Positions 1 through 7,151 of a stretch of 8,289 nucleotides of DNA are shown in pieces. The stretch comes from an uncultured Flavobacteriaceae bacterium. GTDB lineage: Bacteria; Bacteroidota; Bacteroidia; Flavobacteriales; Flavobacteriaceae. The translations under genes and the position numbers were made by a program. The DNA lies in the NCBI GenBank assembly GCA_913052425.1, contig CAJXEG010000058.1, positions 1-8,289 of the forward strand, written 5' to 3'. Numbering within the stretch: the first letter of the stretch is position 1; each line of letters starts with the position of its first letter. The notes under the pieces are model-generated. The model did not search any database. It was not told the origin of the DNA and was given only the letters and a program-made list of their open reading frames with translations.

Positions 1-272
1 CTCATCCATATGGACTTCGATTTTTCCATCCTCAGGTTGATGATGATCTGTTGTTTGCGCTTGCCATTGTCGTAGGTGGTTTTTACACGCGAACGAAATT
101 TTTTATATTCCAATTGATTTTTGGCAATGGATTGAGTCAATTCCTTGGTCTCAAGGTCTTTTATGGGAGTTCGACTATATGGAACAACAGTCGACTTACA
201 AGCCACAAACAACAGAAGCCACCCAAGCAAAAGAGGGGGGATAAAATAGGCTTGATTTTGTTTGTATTTCAT
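1..272 (-). CDS. DUF4292-like lipoprotein, 5' part only (gene runs off the window)
   Basis: The ATG is at 272-270, and the frame stays open for 90 codons to the window edge, so the C-terminal part is missing. The N-terminus has a lipoprotein signal peptide: a hydrophobic run (LLLGWLLLFVA, about residues 14-24) followed by Cys25 in the context FVAC, an acceptable though imperfect lipobox. The mature start KSTVVPYSRTP is followed by a segment with KNQLEYKKFRSRVKTTYDNG and, further on, INLRMEKSKSIWMS. This pattern (an N-x-L/F-x-Y-K stretch, then beta strands with K-D/S-S-I-W) is what I recognise from DUF4292 proteins of Flavobacteria, which sit near a nucleotidyltransferase and an M23 peptidase. 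Their function is unknown; a LolA/LolB-like lipid-binding fold is possible but is my inference. The start codon shares one base with the upstream stop (TGATG), suggesting translational coupling. The family call rests on about a third of the protein. Confidence 0.75.
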   Translation of the reverse strand, partial: MKYKQNQAYFIPPLLLGWLLLFVACKSTVVPYSRTPIKDLETKELTQSIAKNQLEYKKFRSRVKTTYDNGKRKQQIIINLRMEKSKSIWM

Positions 273-1291
273 CACTTTGATAATTCTGAATAATCACCAA
301 TGGATACAAAATCAAATGCACCATCGAATTTGACATGATTGCCGATCATGGCACCATGGAGCTGGGCATTTTGTATAATTGAATGTTTTTGTACCAAACT
401 GTTGCTCAAAGTGCTATTTTCGATTTGAGTTCCATCTCCCACCGCAGCGTAAGGGCCCACCGTGGAATTTTTTAATACCACCCCCGAACCAATATAGCAA
501 GGGGGGATAATCTCGCTGTTCTCTAGTACAACATTATCTGTGACCAATTTATTGCCTTCGGCCGTGAGGATGTCCAACATTTTGGTGTTAGTTTCAAGGG
601 TAATGTTGGGATTGCCACAGTCCATCCACTCTTTGACGGTTCCAGGGGTAAAGACCGCTCCTTTTTCCATCATGGCCAATATACCATCGTTTAAAAGAAA
701 TTCCTCTCCTTCAGCTCTCGGTTGCGACATCGTTTTTTCCAACTCTGCTTTGATCGTTTCTCCTTCTTTAAAGTAATATATTCCAATTACTGCCAAATCG
801 GATACAAACTTCTGTGGCTTTTCGACCAAGGCGGTAATGTGGTTGGCATCATTCATTTTGACCACGCCATAGGCTTTGGGATTTTCCACTTTTTTGACCC
901 ATATCATCCCGTCTACAGCGGGATCAAGGGAAAGGTCGGTACGGATAAGGGTATCGGCATAGGCCACTATGATGGGCCCAGACAAAGAATCGGCGGCACA
1001 CATCACCGCATGACCGGTTCCCAAAGGTTCCAATTGACGGTAAATAGTGGCTTTGGCTCCCAAATCTTTTGCTACTTGTTTCAGTTCTTCTTCTATGGCA
1101 TGACCAAAAAAAGCGGGATCCCCGAGAATATATGCAACTTCTTCTATGGGTTGGTTCACCACTCTGGCAATTTCGTTGACCAGTTGGGCCACTATGGGCG
1201 ATCCTGCTACGGGCAACATAGGTTTGGGAACCGTAAGGCTGTGGGGTCTTAGTCTAGAGCCTCTTCCGGCCATGGGAACAATGATTTTCAA
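272..1291 (-). CDS. Sugar-phosphate nucleotidyltransferase with C-terminal left-handed beta-helix-like tail
   Basis: This 339-residue cytoplasmic enzyme is predicted to join a sugar 1-phosphate to an NTP, giving an NDP-sugar for polysaccharide or envelope synthesis. The N-terminal signature is complete: PMAGRGSRLRP (6-16) with the PKPMLPV loop (22-28) for nucleotide binding, LGTGHAV (90-96), the probable metal-binding Asp in YAD (Asp112), VEKP (156-159) for the sugar site, and WMDCGNP (222-228). From about residue 255 the sequence turns into imperfect hexapeptide repeats (IIPPCYIGSGVV, STVGPYAAVGDGT), as in RmlA/GlmU-like enzymes with a beta-helix tail. The base and sugar specificity cannot be read from the sequence. 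The start is TTG at 1291: an in-frame stop lies seven codons upstream, no ATG lies between, and relatives typically begin MKIIVPMAGRGS. The only ATG alternative is residue 7, which would remove the first beta strand. It follows dut by 37 bp and overlaps the lipoprotein start by one base. Confidence 0.9.
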   Translation of the reverse strand: MKIIVPMAGRGSRLRPHSLTVPKPMLPVAGSPIVAQLVNEIARVVNQPIEEVAYILGDPAFFGHAIEEELKQVAKDLGAKATIYRQLEPLGTGHAVMCAADSLSGPIIVAYADTLIRTDLSLDPAVDGMIWVKKVENPKAYGVVKMNDANHITALVEKPQKFVSDLAVIGIYYFKEGETIKAELEKTMSQPRAEGEEFLLNDGILAMMEKGAVFTPGTVKEWMDCGNPNITLETNTKMLDILTAEGNKLVTDNVVLENSEIIPPCYIGSGVVLKNSTVGPYAAVGDGTQIENSTLSNSLVQKHSIIQNAQLHGAMIGNHVKFDGAFDFVSIGDYSELSK

Positions 1292-1327
1292 TATTTTATA
1301 TATTATGTTTTAAACAATTACTTTATA

Positions 1328-1765
1328 TTATTTTTTTCCGGTACTGCCAAAACCTCCACTGCCTCTTTCGGACTCAGGAAGACTACTAATCAGCTTCCAC
1401 TTAACGGTGCTGTATTGGGCGACGACCAACTGTGCGATTCTGTCCTGTGGAACGACGGTAAAGGGTTCTTGGGAAAGGTTGACCAATATTACGCCAATGT
1501 CTCCGCGATAATCGGCATCGATGGTACCAGGAGCATTGAGAACCGTAATGCCATGTTTGGCGGCCAATCCACTTCGGGGCCTCACCTGAGCCTCATAACC
1601 CTTTGGCAAAGCTAGGGATAGGCCTGTTGGAATGATTTTGCGCTCCAGCGATTTCAAGGTGATGGGTTGCTCAATGTGAGCTCTCAAATCCATCCCCGCC
1701 GAAAGCGGAGTGGCATGCTCCGGCAATTCGCCTTTTCCAGTAAACACAACAGGAATTTCTATCAT
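1328..1765 (-). CDS. dut: Deoxyuridine 5'-triphosphate nucleotidohydrolase (dUTPase)
   Basis: This enzyme hydrolyses dUTP to dUMP and pyrophosphate, keeping uracil out of DNA and feeding dTMP synthesis; it acts as a cytoplasmic homotrimer. At 145 residues it has the usual length of the trimeric family. All five motifs are present in order: AGMDLRA (23-29), RPRSGLA (62-68), [15 protein letters not shown] (76-90) with catalytic Asp83 and uracil-stacking Tyr86, QDRIAQL (107-113), and the flexible glycine-rich C-terminal arm [10 protein letters not shown] (134-143) that closes over the substrate. The ATG start at 1765 places the first strand (MIEIPVVF) normally. The gene is first in a run with the nucleotidyltransferase and lipoprotein genes, preceded by a 135 bp gap that is the most likely promoter region. 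Nothing is missing or unusual. Confidence 0.97.
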   Translation of the reverse strand: MIEIPVVFTGKGELPEHATPLSAGMDLRAHIEQPITLKSLERKIIPTGLSLALPKGYEAQVRPRSGLAAKHGITVLNAPGTIDADYRGDIGVILVNLSQEPFTVVPQDRIAQLVVAQYSTVKWKLISSLPESERGSGGFGSTGKK

Positions 1766-1779
1766 TTTCTCAATTTCTT

Positions 1780-1787
1780 CAAAAATA
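1780..1787 (-). promoter_or_regulatory. Candidate Bacteroidota -7 element upstream of dut
   Basis: On the minus strand the 8-mer TATTTTTG matches the Bacteroidota -7 consensus TAnnTTTG exactly and ends 14 bases before the dut ATG. A transcript starting a few bases downstream would have a very short leader. No TTTG-like -33 element is seen at the expected distance, and AT-rich DNA yields such matches by chance, so this is only a candidate. Confidence 0.25.
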
Positions 1788-1900
1788 CAAAAAGCACCCT
1801 GAATCCATGGCCTCTCCCCTTTTAGTTAATCTTTTTTTATGATAATCGCTGATCAACTGACTTGGGTGAACACAAATAGTGATCTAAACAAGGGCAAGTG

Positions 1901-2977
1901 CTATTCCAATAGGGATAAAATCTGATCCTTAGGAATGCGAACAAAACTGTTTTGGGTGTAATCGTCCTTTTCGAAAAAAACCGCCAAGTCTCCGTTTTCT
2001 AGCAAGCTAAGGGCAGAGTAGGCGGCGGGTCCTTTGTAAATGGTTTTTTCAGCCGACCAAGTTTTTCCATTGTCTTTACTGATGCTCAATACAAGATTTT
2101 TTCTAAGAGTTTTGTGCTTGGCGTTTACAAATAATAAAATGTTTTTTTCTGGAAATCGAATGATTCCCGCATTACATCCAGGATCGACAAGGCTATAATC
2201 CGCACGAGAGTCCCATGTCTTTCCCTCGTCTTTGGAAATGTAAATTTGTCGGTAACCTTTTTTGTTGAGTCTGCAATTGACCATCCAGCTTCCATCGCTG
2301 AGTTCCACCACTTTAGATTCGTCACCAGGAATCAAAGGGGTATCGATCCATTGCCAACTGTTGCCATAGTCATCACTTTTATAAAGATGTAGTCCGTGAT
2401 CGAGATTGACCAGCGTGTGGAGCAAAGTTCCCCTTCGGGTTTGAATCCCCCTTCCGGAAGTAATGAATTTAAAATCTTTATGCCATTGAGGAGGCGTGAT
2501 TTGATTGGTGATATCCACTGGTTCCGACCAGCTTTTACCATTGTCCTCGCTTTTGATGTACTTGAGATAATAGATTTGCCGTTCGTGCTCCAGATCCATA
2601 TAGTTAAAAAACATAAAAATGGAGTTGGTCATCCGATCAACGATCATGGAGGGGTCGGAGGCCGATTGTCCCAATGGGTAATCTACAAGCCTTTCGATGG
2701 GCGTCCAGCTTTTGCCATTGTCGCTACTTCTCCTGCTTACAATATTGATGTCATTGTTGTCTCTTAGATCGGCACAGGAAGGAATTCTTTCGTCGATGGC
2801 AGTGATGAGGTCGCCATTGGGTGCGGTGGCAATGGAGGGGATTCTATAACAGGCGACTCCTTTTTTTTGGGGGAAAAGATTTGTGAATTCTAGTTCCTGG
2901 GCAAGGCATATACCAAAAGAAAACAGGCCTATTACGAGTGCCAACTTGATTTTAATCTTTGATTTTATGTCTTCCAT
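1901..2977 (-). CDS. Exported exo-alpha-sialidase (neuraminidase, GH33-like)
   Basis: This 358-residue protein is a predicted exported glycosidase that removes terminal sialic acids from glycans. Residues 1-26 form a signal peptide with probable cleavage after CLA (24-26). The mature part is one six-bladed beta-propeller domain: the YRIP motif (44-47) supplies the first Arg of the substrate-binding triad, and five Asp-boxes (S-x-D-x-G-x-S/T-W) end at Trp91, Trp150, Trp208, Trp255 and Trp307. By alignment from memory, Arg236 and Arg292 complete the triad, Tyr320 with Glu220 form the nucleophile pair, and the acid/base Asp lies among Asp70-Asp76. The length fits a bare catalytic domain with no carbohydrate-binding module. 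I see no type IX secretion C-terminal domain, so a periplasmic location is likeliest. It follows the membrane acyltransferase by 59 bp, probably in one transcript. The sialic acid linkage it prefers cannot be inferred. Confidence 0.9.
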   Translation of the reverse strand: MEDIKSKIKIKLALVIGLFSFGICLAQELEFTNLFPQKKGVACYRIPSIATAPNGDLITAIDERIPSCADLRDNNDINIVSRRSSDNGKSWTPIERLVDYPLGQSASDPSMIVDRMTNSIFMFFNYMDLEHERQIYYLKYIKSEDNGKSWSEPVDITNQITPPQWHKDFKFITSGRGIQTRRGTLLHTLVNLDHGLHLYKSDDYGNSWQWIDTPLIPGDESKVVELSDGSWMVNCRLNKKGYRQIYISKDEGKTWDSRADYSLVDPGCNAGIIRFPEKNILLFVNAKHKTLRKNLVLSISKDNGKTWSAEKTIYKGPAAYSALSLLENGDLAVFFEKDDYTQNSFVRIPKDQILSLLE

Positions 2978-3036
2978 ACCTCTTTTAAATTAAAATTGTA
3001 TTTGAAAATCGCTGTCAAGAAACCCCTCCAGGTCTG

Positions 3037-4140
3037 TTAAACCTTGATGAATGTTTTGTTTTTGTACATGTACCAGAGCAATAGATAGAGCAATGCAAAC
3101 CCTCCGATGACAGTGATCAGTTCGTAATAGTTTCCAGTATAGGGTGCTAAACCATAGAGGACAAATCCAGCAATCTTGGGAAATGGAAAAACGTGAGTAA
3201 TTAAATAGGCTGTAATGGCATTCATTCCAATTACTTTGAGAAAAAAAGCCCATTTATACTTTTGTTTGACATCTATAATCCAATAAAAAACAGCCATTAG
3301 GAAATAACAAATTCCCGAGGAAAACAAGACAAAAGAGGAAGACCATAATTTTTTAACGATGGGGTGCCAGATATTAATAAAAAGGCCTAGCGACAAGGCA
3401 ATTGTTCCGCAGGTGAGCAGGGTTTTGACGACCTTTGTTTTGTCTTTTAGATTTTTTATAAGGGTTCCTGCGAAGAGACCAGAAAGGGTGGTGGCAGTAA
3501 AGCCCAAACCGGACAAAAACCAGGTGTATTGAGTGCCGTCGTCAAAAGACCCAAAAATCAAATGATCGAAATAGAGGGCGAAATTTGCATCGGGAACAAG
3601 GGTACTCCTTCCAATTCCAGGAACATTGGGCAAGGTCAACAGCAAAGCATATGCCACCAAACAGCCCACAAAAAATAACCGCCTTTGGGTTGGTTTTAAA
3701 TAAACATAAGCAATAGCGGTAAAAACATAACCTACGGCGATGGCTTGCAAGGTATTACTAAAAATTTTGAATGTAGAAAGGTCAAAATCCAACAGATTGC
3801 CTTGGACTATCCAGCCGAGTAAAAAAAGTAAAAAGAATCTTCTCAAAAGCTTTAGGAAAAAAGGTTTTTTGCTGGTGGAATCTTGGGTGTATTTTGAAAT
3901 TGAAAAAGGGATTACAACCCCCACGACAAATAAAAACAGCGGCATGATGATGTCGTAAAACTGAAATCCCAACCACTCCGGGTGGGAAAATTGTTGGGCC
4001 AAAGTCGCTGTAAACTCGGAGCCAGAACCTTTATGAAGTTTAGAGAAAAACTGATCCGCCAATACGATCATCAGCATGTCAAAACCTCGAAGAGCATCTA
4101 TGGATCGGATGCGTTCAGTTGTGTTAGAAATTGATCCCAT
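3037..4140 (-). CDS. Polytopic membrane acyltransferase, HGSNAT/COG4299 (DUF5009-like) family
   Basis: This 367-residue integral membrane protein has about ten hydrophobic segments, including roughly 63-80, 99-113, 130-148, 154-172, 206-228, 237-257, 268-289, 296-316 and 338-358. It opens with RIRSIDALRGFDML (10-23), the N-terminal signature of the family that includes heparan-alpha-glucosaminide N-acetyltransferase and NagX-type bacterial proteins. His53 in the context SHPEWLGFQFYDIIMP aligns with the histidine acetylated in human HGSNAT, and Asp63 with the conserved Asp after it. KKLWSSSFVLFSSG (263-276) and GMNAITAYLI (305-314) are further family blocks. In HGSNAT the protein passes an acetyl group from cytosolic acetyl-CoA across the membrane to a terminal glucosamine. 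A similar transfer to an amino sugar in the periplasm is my inference, supported by the sialidase gene 59 bp downstream. The start is ATG at 4140, directly before the family N-terminus. Confidence 0.85.
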   Translation of the reverse strand: MGSISNTTERIRSIDALRGFDMLMIVLADQFFSKLHKGSGSEFTATLAQQFSHPEWLGFQFYDIIMPLFLFVVGVVIPFSISKYTQDSTSKKPFFLKLLRRFFLLFLLGWIVQGNLLDFDLSTFKIFSNTLQAIAVGYVFTAIAYVYLKPTQRRLFFVGCLVAYALLLTLPNVPGIGRSTLVPDANFALYFDHLIFGSFDDGTQYTWFLSGLGFTATTLSGLFAGTLIKNLKDKTKVVKTLLTCGTIALSLGLFINIWHPIVKKLWSSSFVLFSSGICYFLMAVFYWIIDVKQKYKWAFFLKVIGMNAITAYLITHVFPFPKIAGFVLYGLAPYTGNYYELITVIGGFALLYLLLWYMYKNKTFIKV

Positions 4141-4227
4141 CTGAAAAGGTTTTTCTTAAAAGTATTAAAAAATTCTTTGTATAACGTCTGAAAGCTCTAT
4201 TATAAGCCCAAAGAAGGCATGTTCCGT

Positions 4228-4611
4228 TTAGGTTCTATTCTTAAGGAGTACCACAAGAACAACCAACCAACTCAGGAATTCAAAACCCAGCTCGTAATAG
4301 GTTAAATACTGATCAAAACCGTCCACTAATAGTCCAACTACTCGACCGAGGACAAAGGCAGAAACCAACACAAAGGTTGCTTTTAGTAACTGTATTTGAT
4401 GGGTGGTTTTGATGGCAATCCAAATCCAAAGAAATCCCATTACCGCCAATACAATGGACAAGGTTCTTAGTACGGTGTAACTTTGTGGGGTTGTAAACTC
4501 AATTTGATAGGCTTGGTGGTAAATCAATTCTGGACTGGCAAAGGGAATAATGTTGGCCGTAAATAGAACGACACCTGCCAACAGATTAATCAACTTGGGT
4601 AGGTTTTTCAT
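4228..4611 (-). CDS. Small four-helix membrane protein, DUF4345-like
   Basis: With the ATG at 4611 the product is 127 residues and almost entirely hydrophobic: four predicted membrane helices at about 5-25, 47-66, 74-94 and 104-123. The pattern LRTLSIVLAVMGFLWIWIA after helix 1, LGRVVGLLVDG after helix 3, and an acidic residue (Glu111) in helix 4 resembles DUF4345, a family of unknown function. A longer reading from TTG at 4641 adds ten residues (MYIDFPKSLK) but would begin inside the T-run of the atpG terminator, and those residues do not look like part of the fold, so I prefer the ATG. The gene starts 81 bp after the atpG stop, just past the terminator, and ends 87 bp before the acyltransferase. 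No clear promoter is seen in the 28 bases between the T-run and the start, so expression may depend on read-through or on a weak promoter overlapping the hairpin. Confidence 0.7.
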   Translation of the reverse strand: MKNLPKLINLLAGVVLFTANIIPFASPELIYHQAYQIEFTTPQSYTVLRTLSIVLAVMGFLWIWIAIKTTHQIQLLKATFVLVSAFVLGRVVGLLVDGFDQYLTYYELGFEFLSWLVVLVVLLKNRT

Positions 4612-4639
4612 TTTTAAAGATTTAGGAAAATCAATATAC

Positions 4640-4668
4640 AAAAAAAGCCCCTTTTCTATAAAGGGGCT
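4640..4668 (-). terminator. Rho-independent terminator of the ATP synthase operon
   Basis: On the minus strand AGCCCCTTT and AAAGGGGCT (4668-4660 and 4654-4646) form a perfect 9 bp stem with a 5-base loop (ATAGA), followed at once by seven T residues (4646-4640, the first also closing the stem). The stem begins 23 bases after the atpG stop codon. On the plus strand the same hairpin is followed by AT rather than a T-run, so it acts as a minus-strand terminator. It marks gamma as the last gene of this operon. Confidence 0.93.
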
Positions 4669-4691
4669 ATTCGTGAATTGTAAACGGCTGA

Positions 4692-5555
4692 TTAGTTGTT
4701 CAAGGCCTCTGCCCCACCCACAATTTCGAGAATCTCGTTGGTGATGGCTGCTTGTCGTGCTTTGTTGTAGGTGAGTTTGAGTTGATCCCTCAGTTCGGTA
4801 GCATTGTCGGTGGCCTTGTGCATGGCCGTCATACGGGCGCCGTGTTCACTAGCAAAGGAATCTCTGACGGCTTTATAGAGCTGCATTTTGAGTGACTTAG
4901 GCAACAATTCGTCAATAATGGCCGATTGAGAAGGCTCATAAATGTAGTCCGCTGAGGGTTGTTTTGCCGTGTCTTCCTCAGCCAATATGGGGAGGAATTG
5001 TTCTGTAGTAACTACTTGTGTGGCCGCATTTTTAAAACGGTTGTAAACCACCAATACTTTGTCGTATTGGGCTTCGGCAAAAGCATCCATCGCCTCTAGG
5101 GCAACTTTGGCAGTGTTGCCAAAATTCAGATCGTCATAAATGGCATCGTGACGGCTGTAGACGGGTAGAGTTTTGGAAAGGATGTCCCCTCCTTTTTTGC
5201 CAATTCCCATGACCTCAACGGTTTTACCGGCATAATCTTCCTTGGCCAGTCGGAGGGTTTCTTTAATGATATTGGTATTAAAAGCCCCACACAATCCTCT
5301 GTTGGAAGTAATGGCAATAATGAGGATTTTCTCTTGGGCACATTGAGCGGTATAGGGGTTTTGCCCCTCACCGTCCAAGCTTCCAGAGAGGTTTTGAATG
5401 AGCTCGGTCAACTTGTTGGCATAGGGCCGCATGGCAGTAATGGCGTCCTGGGCTTTCTTCAACTTTGCCGCCGATACCATTTTCATGGCACTGGTGATTT
5501 GCATGGTCGAAGAGACCGAGGCAATACGATTTCGTATTTCTTTTAGGTTGGCCAT
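4692..5555 (-). CDS. atpG: ATP synthase F1 subunit gamma
   Basis: Gamma is the central rotor shaft of F1, coupling c-ring rotation to the catalytic alpha3-beta3 head on the cytoplasmic face of the inner membrane. The 287-residue length is standard. The N-terminal helix (MANLKEIRNRIASVSSTMQI, then TSAMKMVSAAKLKKAQ) and the C-terminal helix, ending in the family signature ITNEILEIVGGAEA (271-284), form the antiparallel coiled coil. The middle has the Rossmann-like block with ITSNRGLCGAFN. The start codon directly abuts the atpA stop (TAG then ATG, no spacer), so translation is probably coupled, and atpA's last codons serve as its leader. It is the last gene of the operon here, followed by a strong terminator, with no beta or epsilon gene downstream. 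Confidence 0.98.
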   Translation of the reverse strand: MANLKEIRNRIASVSSTMQITSAMKMVSAAKLKKAQDAITAMRPYANKLTELIQNLSGSLDGEGQNPYTAQCAQEKILIIAITSNRGLCGAFNTNIIKETLRLAKEDYAGKTVEVMGIGKKGGDILSKTLPVYSRHDAIYDDLNFGNTAKVALEAMDAFAEAQYDKVLVVYNRFKNAATQVVTTEQFLPILAEEDTAKQPSADYIYEPSQSAIIDELLPKSLKMQLYKAVRDSFASEHGARMTAMHKATDNATELRDQLKLTYNKARQAAITNEILEIVGGAEALNN

Positions 5556-7133
5556 CTATTCAAATGCTTTGGAAGTTTCTTGAGCTACGGCATTGAGGGT
5601 GTCGAGCGCATTGTCGGTCAACTTCCCTGACTTAAGTTCTGCCAAAGCCTTTTTGTGTTTCTTTTTTAGGGTGGATAAAAAGGCGGTTTCGAATTCTTTG
5701 ACCTTTTCCACGGGAACATTTCTCAACAAGTTTTTTGACCCGGCATAGATGATGGCAACTTGCTCTTCTACTGTATAGGGGTCGTTTTGGGCTTGTTTGA
5801 GAATTTCAACGTTTCGTCGTCCTTTTTCAATCACATTGAGCGTAGCAGCATCAAGGTCAGAACCAAACTTGGCAAAGGCTTCCAGCTCACGGAACTGGGC
5901 TTGGTCAAGTTTGAGCGTACCCGCTACTTTTTTCATGGACTTAATCTGTGCCGATCCCCCTACCCTGGATACGGAGATTCCCACGTTAATCGCAGGTCGA
6001 ACCCCAGAGTTGAAGAGATCAGATTCTAAAAATATTTGTCCATCAGTAATCGAAATTACGTTGGTTGGAATATAGGCAGAAACGTCTCCCGCTTGGGTTT
6101 CAATAATGGGCAGAGCCGTCAGTGAACCTCCTCCTTTTACTTTGTCTTTAAGGGACTCGGGCAGGTCGTTCATGCCTTTGGCGATATCGTCATCGGCAAT
6201 GACTTTTGCGGCTCGTTCCAGCAATCTGGAGTGAAGGTAGAATACATCCCCGGGATAGGCCTCACGCCCCGGAGGACGACGAAGCAAAAGGGATACCTCA
6301 CGGTAAGCAACTGCTTGTTTGGACAGGTCATCATAGATGATCAATGCAGGACGACCCGTGTCTCTAAAATACTCTCCAATGGCAGCTCCTGCAAAAGGAG
6401 CGTATACCTGCATGGGAGCAGGGTCAGAGGCATTGGCAGCTACAATAGTGGTGTAAGCCAAAGCACCTTTATCTTCTAATATTTTGGCAATCCCTGCTAC
6501 AGTAGATGCTTTTTGCCCTACAGCAACATAAATGCAGTATACCGGTTCGCCGGCATCGAAAAATTCTTTTTGATTGAGGATGGTATCGATACAAACCGTG
6601 GTTTTTCCGGTTTGACGGTCACCAATGACTAATTCTCTTTGTCCTCTACCCACAGGGATCATGGCGTCAATAGATTTAACTCCTGTTTGAAGGGGCTCGT
6701 TTACGGGTTGTCGGAAAATTACCCCGGGAGCTTTTCGCTCCAAAGGCATCTGATAGGTTTCGCCCTCGATTGGCCCCTTCCCGTCAATGGGTGTTCCCAG
6801 GGTGTCGACCACACGTCCCACAATACCTTCCCCTACATTTATGGAGGCAATTTTTTTAGTACGCTTAACAGTGTTTCCTTCTTTGATTTCTTCGGAAGGC
6901 CCTAATAATACGACTCCAACATTGTCTTCCTCGAGGTTCAAGACCATACCGTCTATTCCATTTTCAAAAGTGACCAGTTCGCCATATTCAGCATGGGTAA
7001 GACCATACACTCTGGCAATACCATCTCCTACCTGGAGGACGGTTCCCACTTCGTCGAGGGAAGCCGTGGCTTCAAATCCTGCCAATTGATTTTTTAATAT
7101 TGCTGAAACTTCAGCGGGCTTAACGTCTGCCAT
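5556..7133 (-). CDS. atpA: ATP synthase F1 subunit alpha
   Basis: Alpha is the non-catalytic nucleotide-binding subunit of F1; three copies alternate with beta. The 525-residue protein has an N-terminal beta-barrel (about 25-95), a RecA-like nucleotide domain with Walker A GDRQTGKT (171-178) and the Walker B-region strand ALIIYDDL (263-270), and a C-terminal helical domain. [11 protein letters not shown] (380-390) is the family signature, and Arg390 is the arginine finger reaching into the beta catalytic site. [21 protein letters not shown] (287-307) is also standard. Compared with the E. coli protein it is slightly longer, with a charged insertion around 314-335 ([10 protein letters not shown] and following) before [14 protein letters not shown]. 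The ATG at 7133 is supported by the usual amphipathic N-terminal helix. It starts 18 bp after atpH and touches atpG. Confidence 0.99.
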   Translation of the reverse strand: MADVKPAEVSAILKNQLAGFEATASLDEVGTVLQVGDGIARVYGLTHAEYGELVTFENGIDGMVLNLEEDNVGVVLLGPSEEIKEGNTVKRTKKIASINVGEGIVGRVVDTLGTPIDGKGPIEGETYQMPLERKAPGVIFRQPVNEPLQTGVKSIDAMIPVGRGQRELVIGDRQTGKTTVCIDTILNQKEFFDAGEPVYCIYVAVGQKASTVAGIAKILEDKGALAYTTIVAANASDPAPMQVYAPFAGAAIGEYFRDTGRPALIIYDDLSKQAVAYREVSLLLRRPPGREAYPGDVFYLHSRLLERAAKVIADDDIAKGMNDLPESLKDKVKGGGSLTALPIIETQAGDVSAYIPTNVISITDGQIFLESDLFNSGVRPAINVGISVSRVGGSAQIKSMKKVAGTLKLDQAQFRELEAFAKFGSDLDAATLNVIEKGRRNVEILKQAQNDPYTVEEQVAIIYAGSKNLLRNVPVEKVKEFETAFLSTLKKKHKKALAELKSGKLTDNALDTLNAVAQETSKAFE

Positions 7134-7151
7134 TTTTTCTTTTTTTCAGTA

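Noticed and set aside
722..1252. Long plus-strand reading frame (176 codons) opposite the nucleotidyltransferase
   Set aside because: It is antisense to a gene with full family motifs, and its translation is rich in Phe/His/Gly with no recognisable domain, as expected of a shadow frame.
1835..1860. TGAT/ATCA inverted repeat between the sialidase and dut
   Set aside because: Only four base pairs form, and on the minus strand an A-run follows instead of a T-run, so no terminator is supported.
1895..1912. Inverted repeat CTATT-GG-AATAG at the sialidase stop codon
   Set aside because: A two-base loop and five AT-rich pairs without a T-run cannot act as a terminator.
2396..2767. Plus-strand reading frame (123 codons) opposite the sialidase
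   Set aside because: It is antisense to the Asp-box propeller, shows no family features, and has no upstream signals.
2990..3025. TTGACA and TACAAT on the minus strand upstream of the sialidase, looking like a sigma-70 promoter
   Set aside because: The spacer is only 12 bases, and Bacteroidota use different -33/-7 elements, so this is probably chance.
2990..3253. Minus-strand frame overlapping the 3' end of the acyltransferase
   Set aside because: It overlaps the acyltransferase in another frame on the same strand; the composition (Cys/Trp/His rich) is typical of an out-of-frame reading.
4141..4227. Gap before the acyltransferase with a TATAAT-like string and a TACTTTTA near-match to the -7 consensus
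   Set aside because: No TTTG lies at the right distance from the TACTTTTA match, and the AT-rich sequence makes such matches common.
4612..4641. Ten-residue N-terminal extension of the DUF4345-like protein from a TTG
   Set aside because: The extension begins inside the terminator T-run and adds a non-hydrophobic leader; the ATG at 4611 is preferred.
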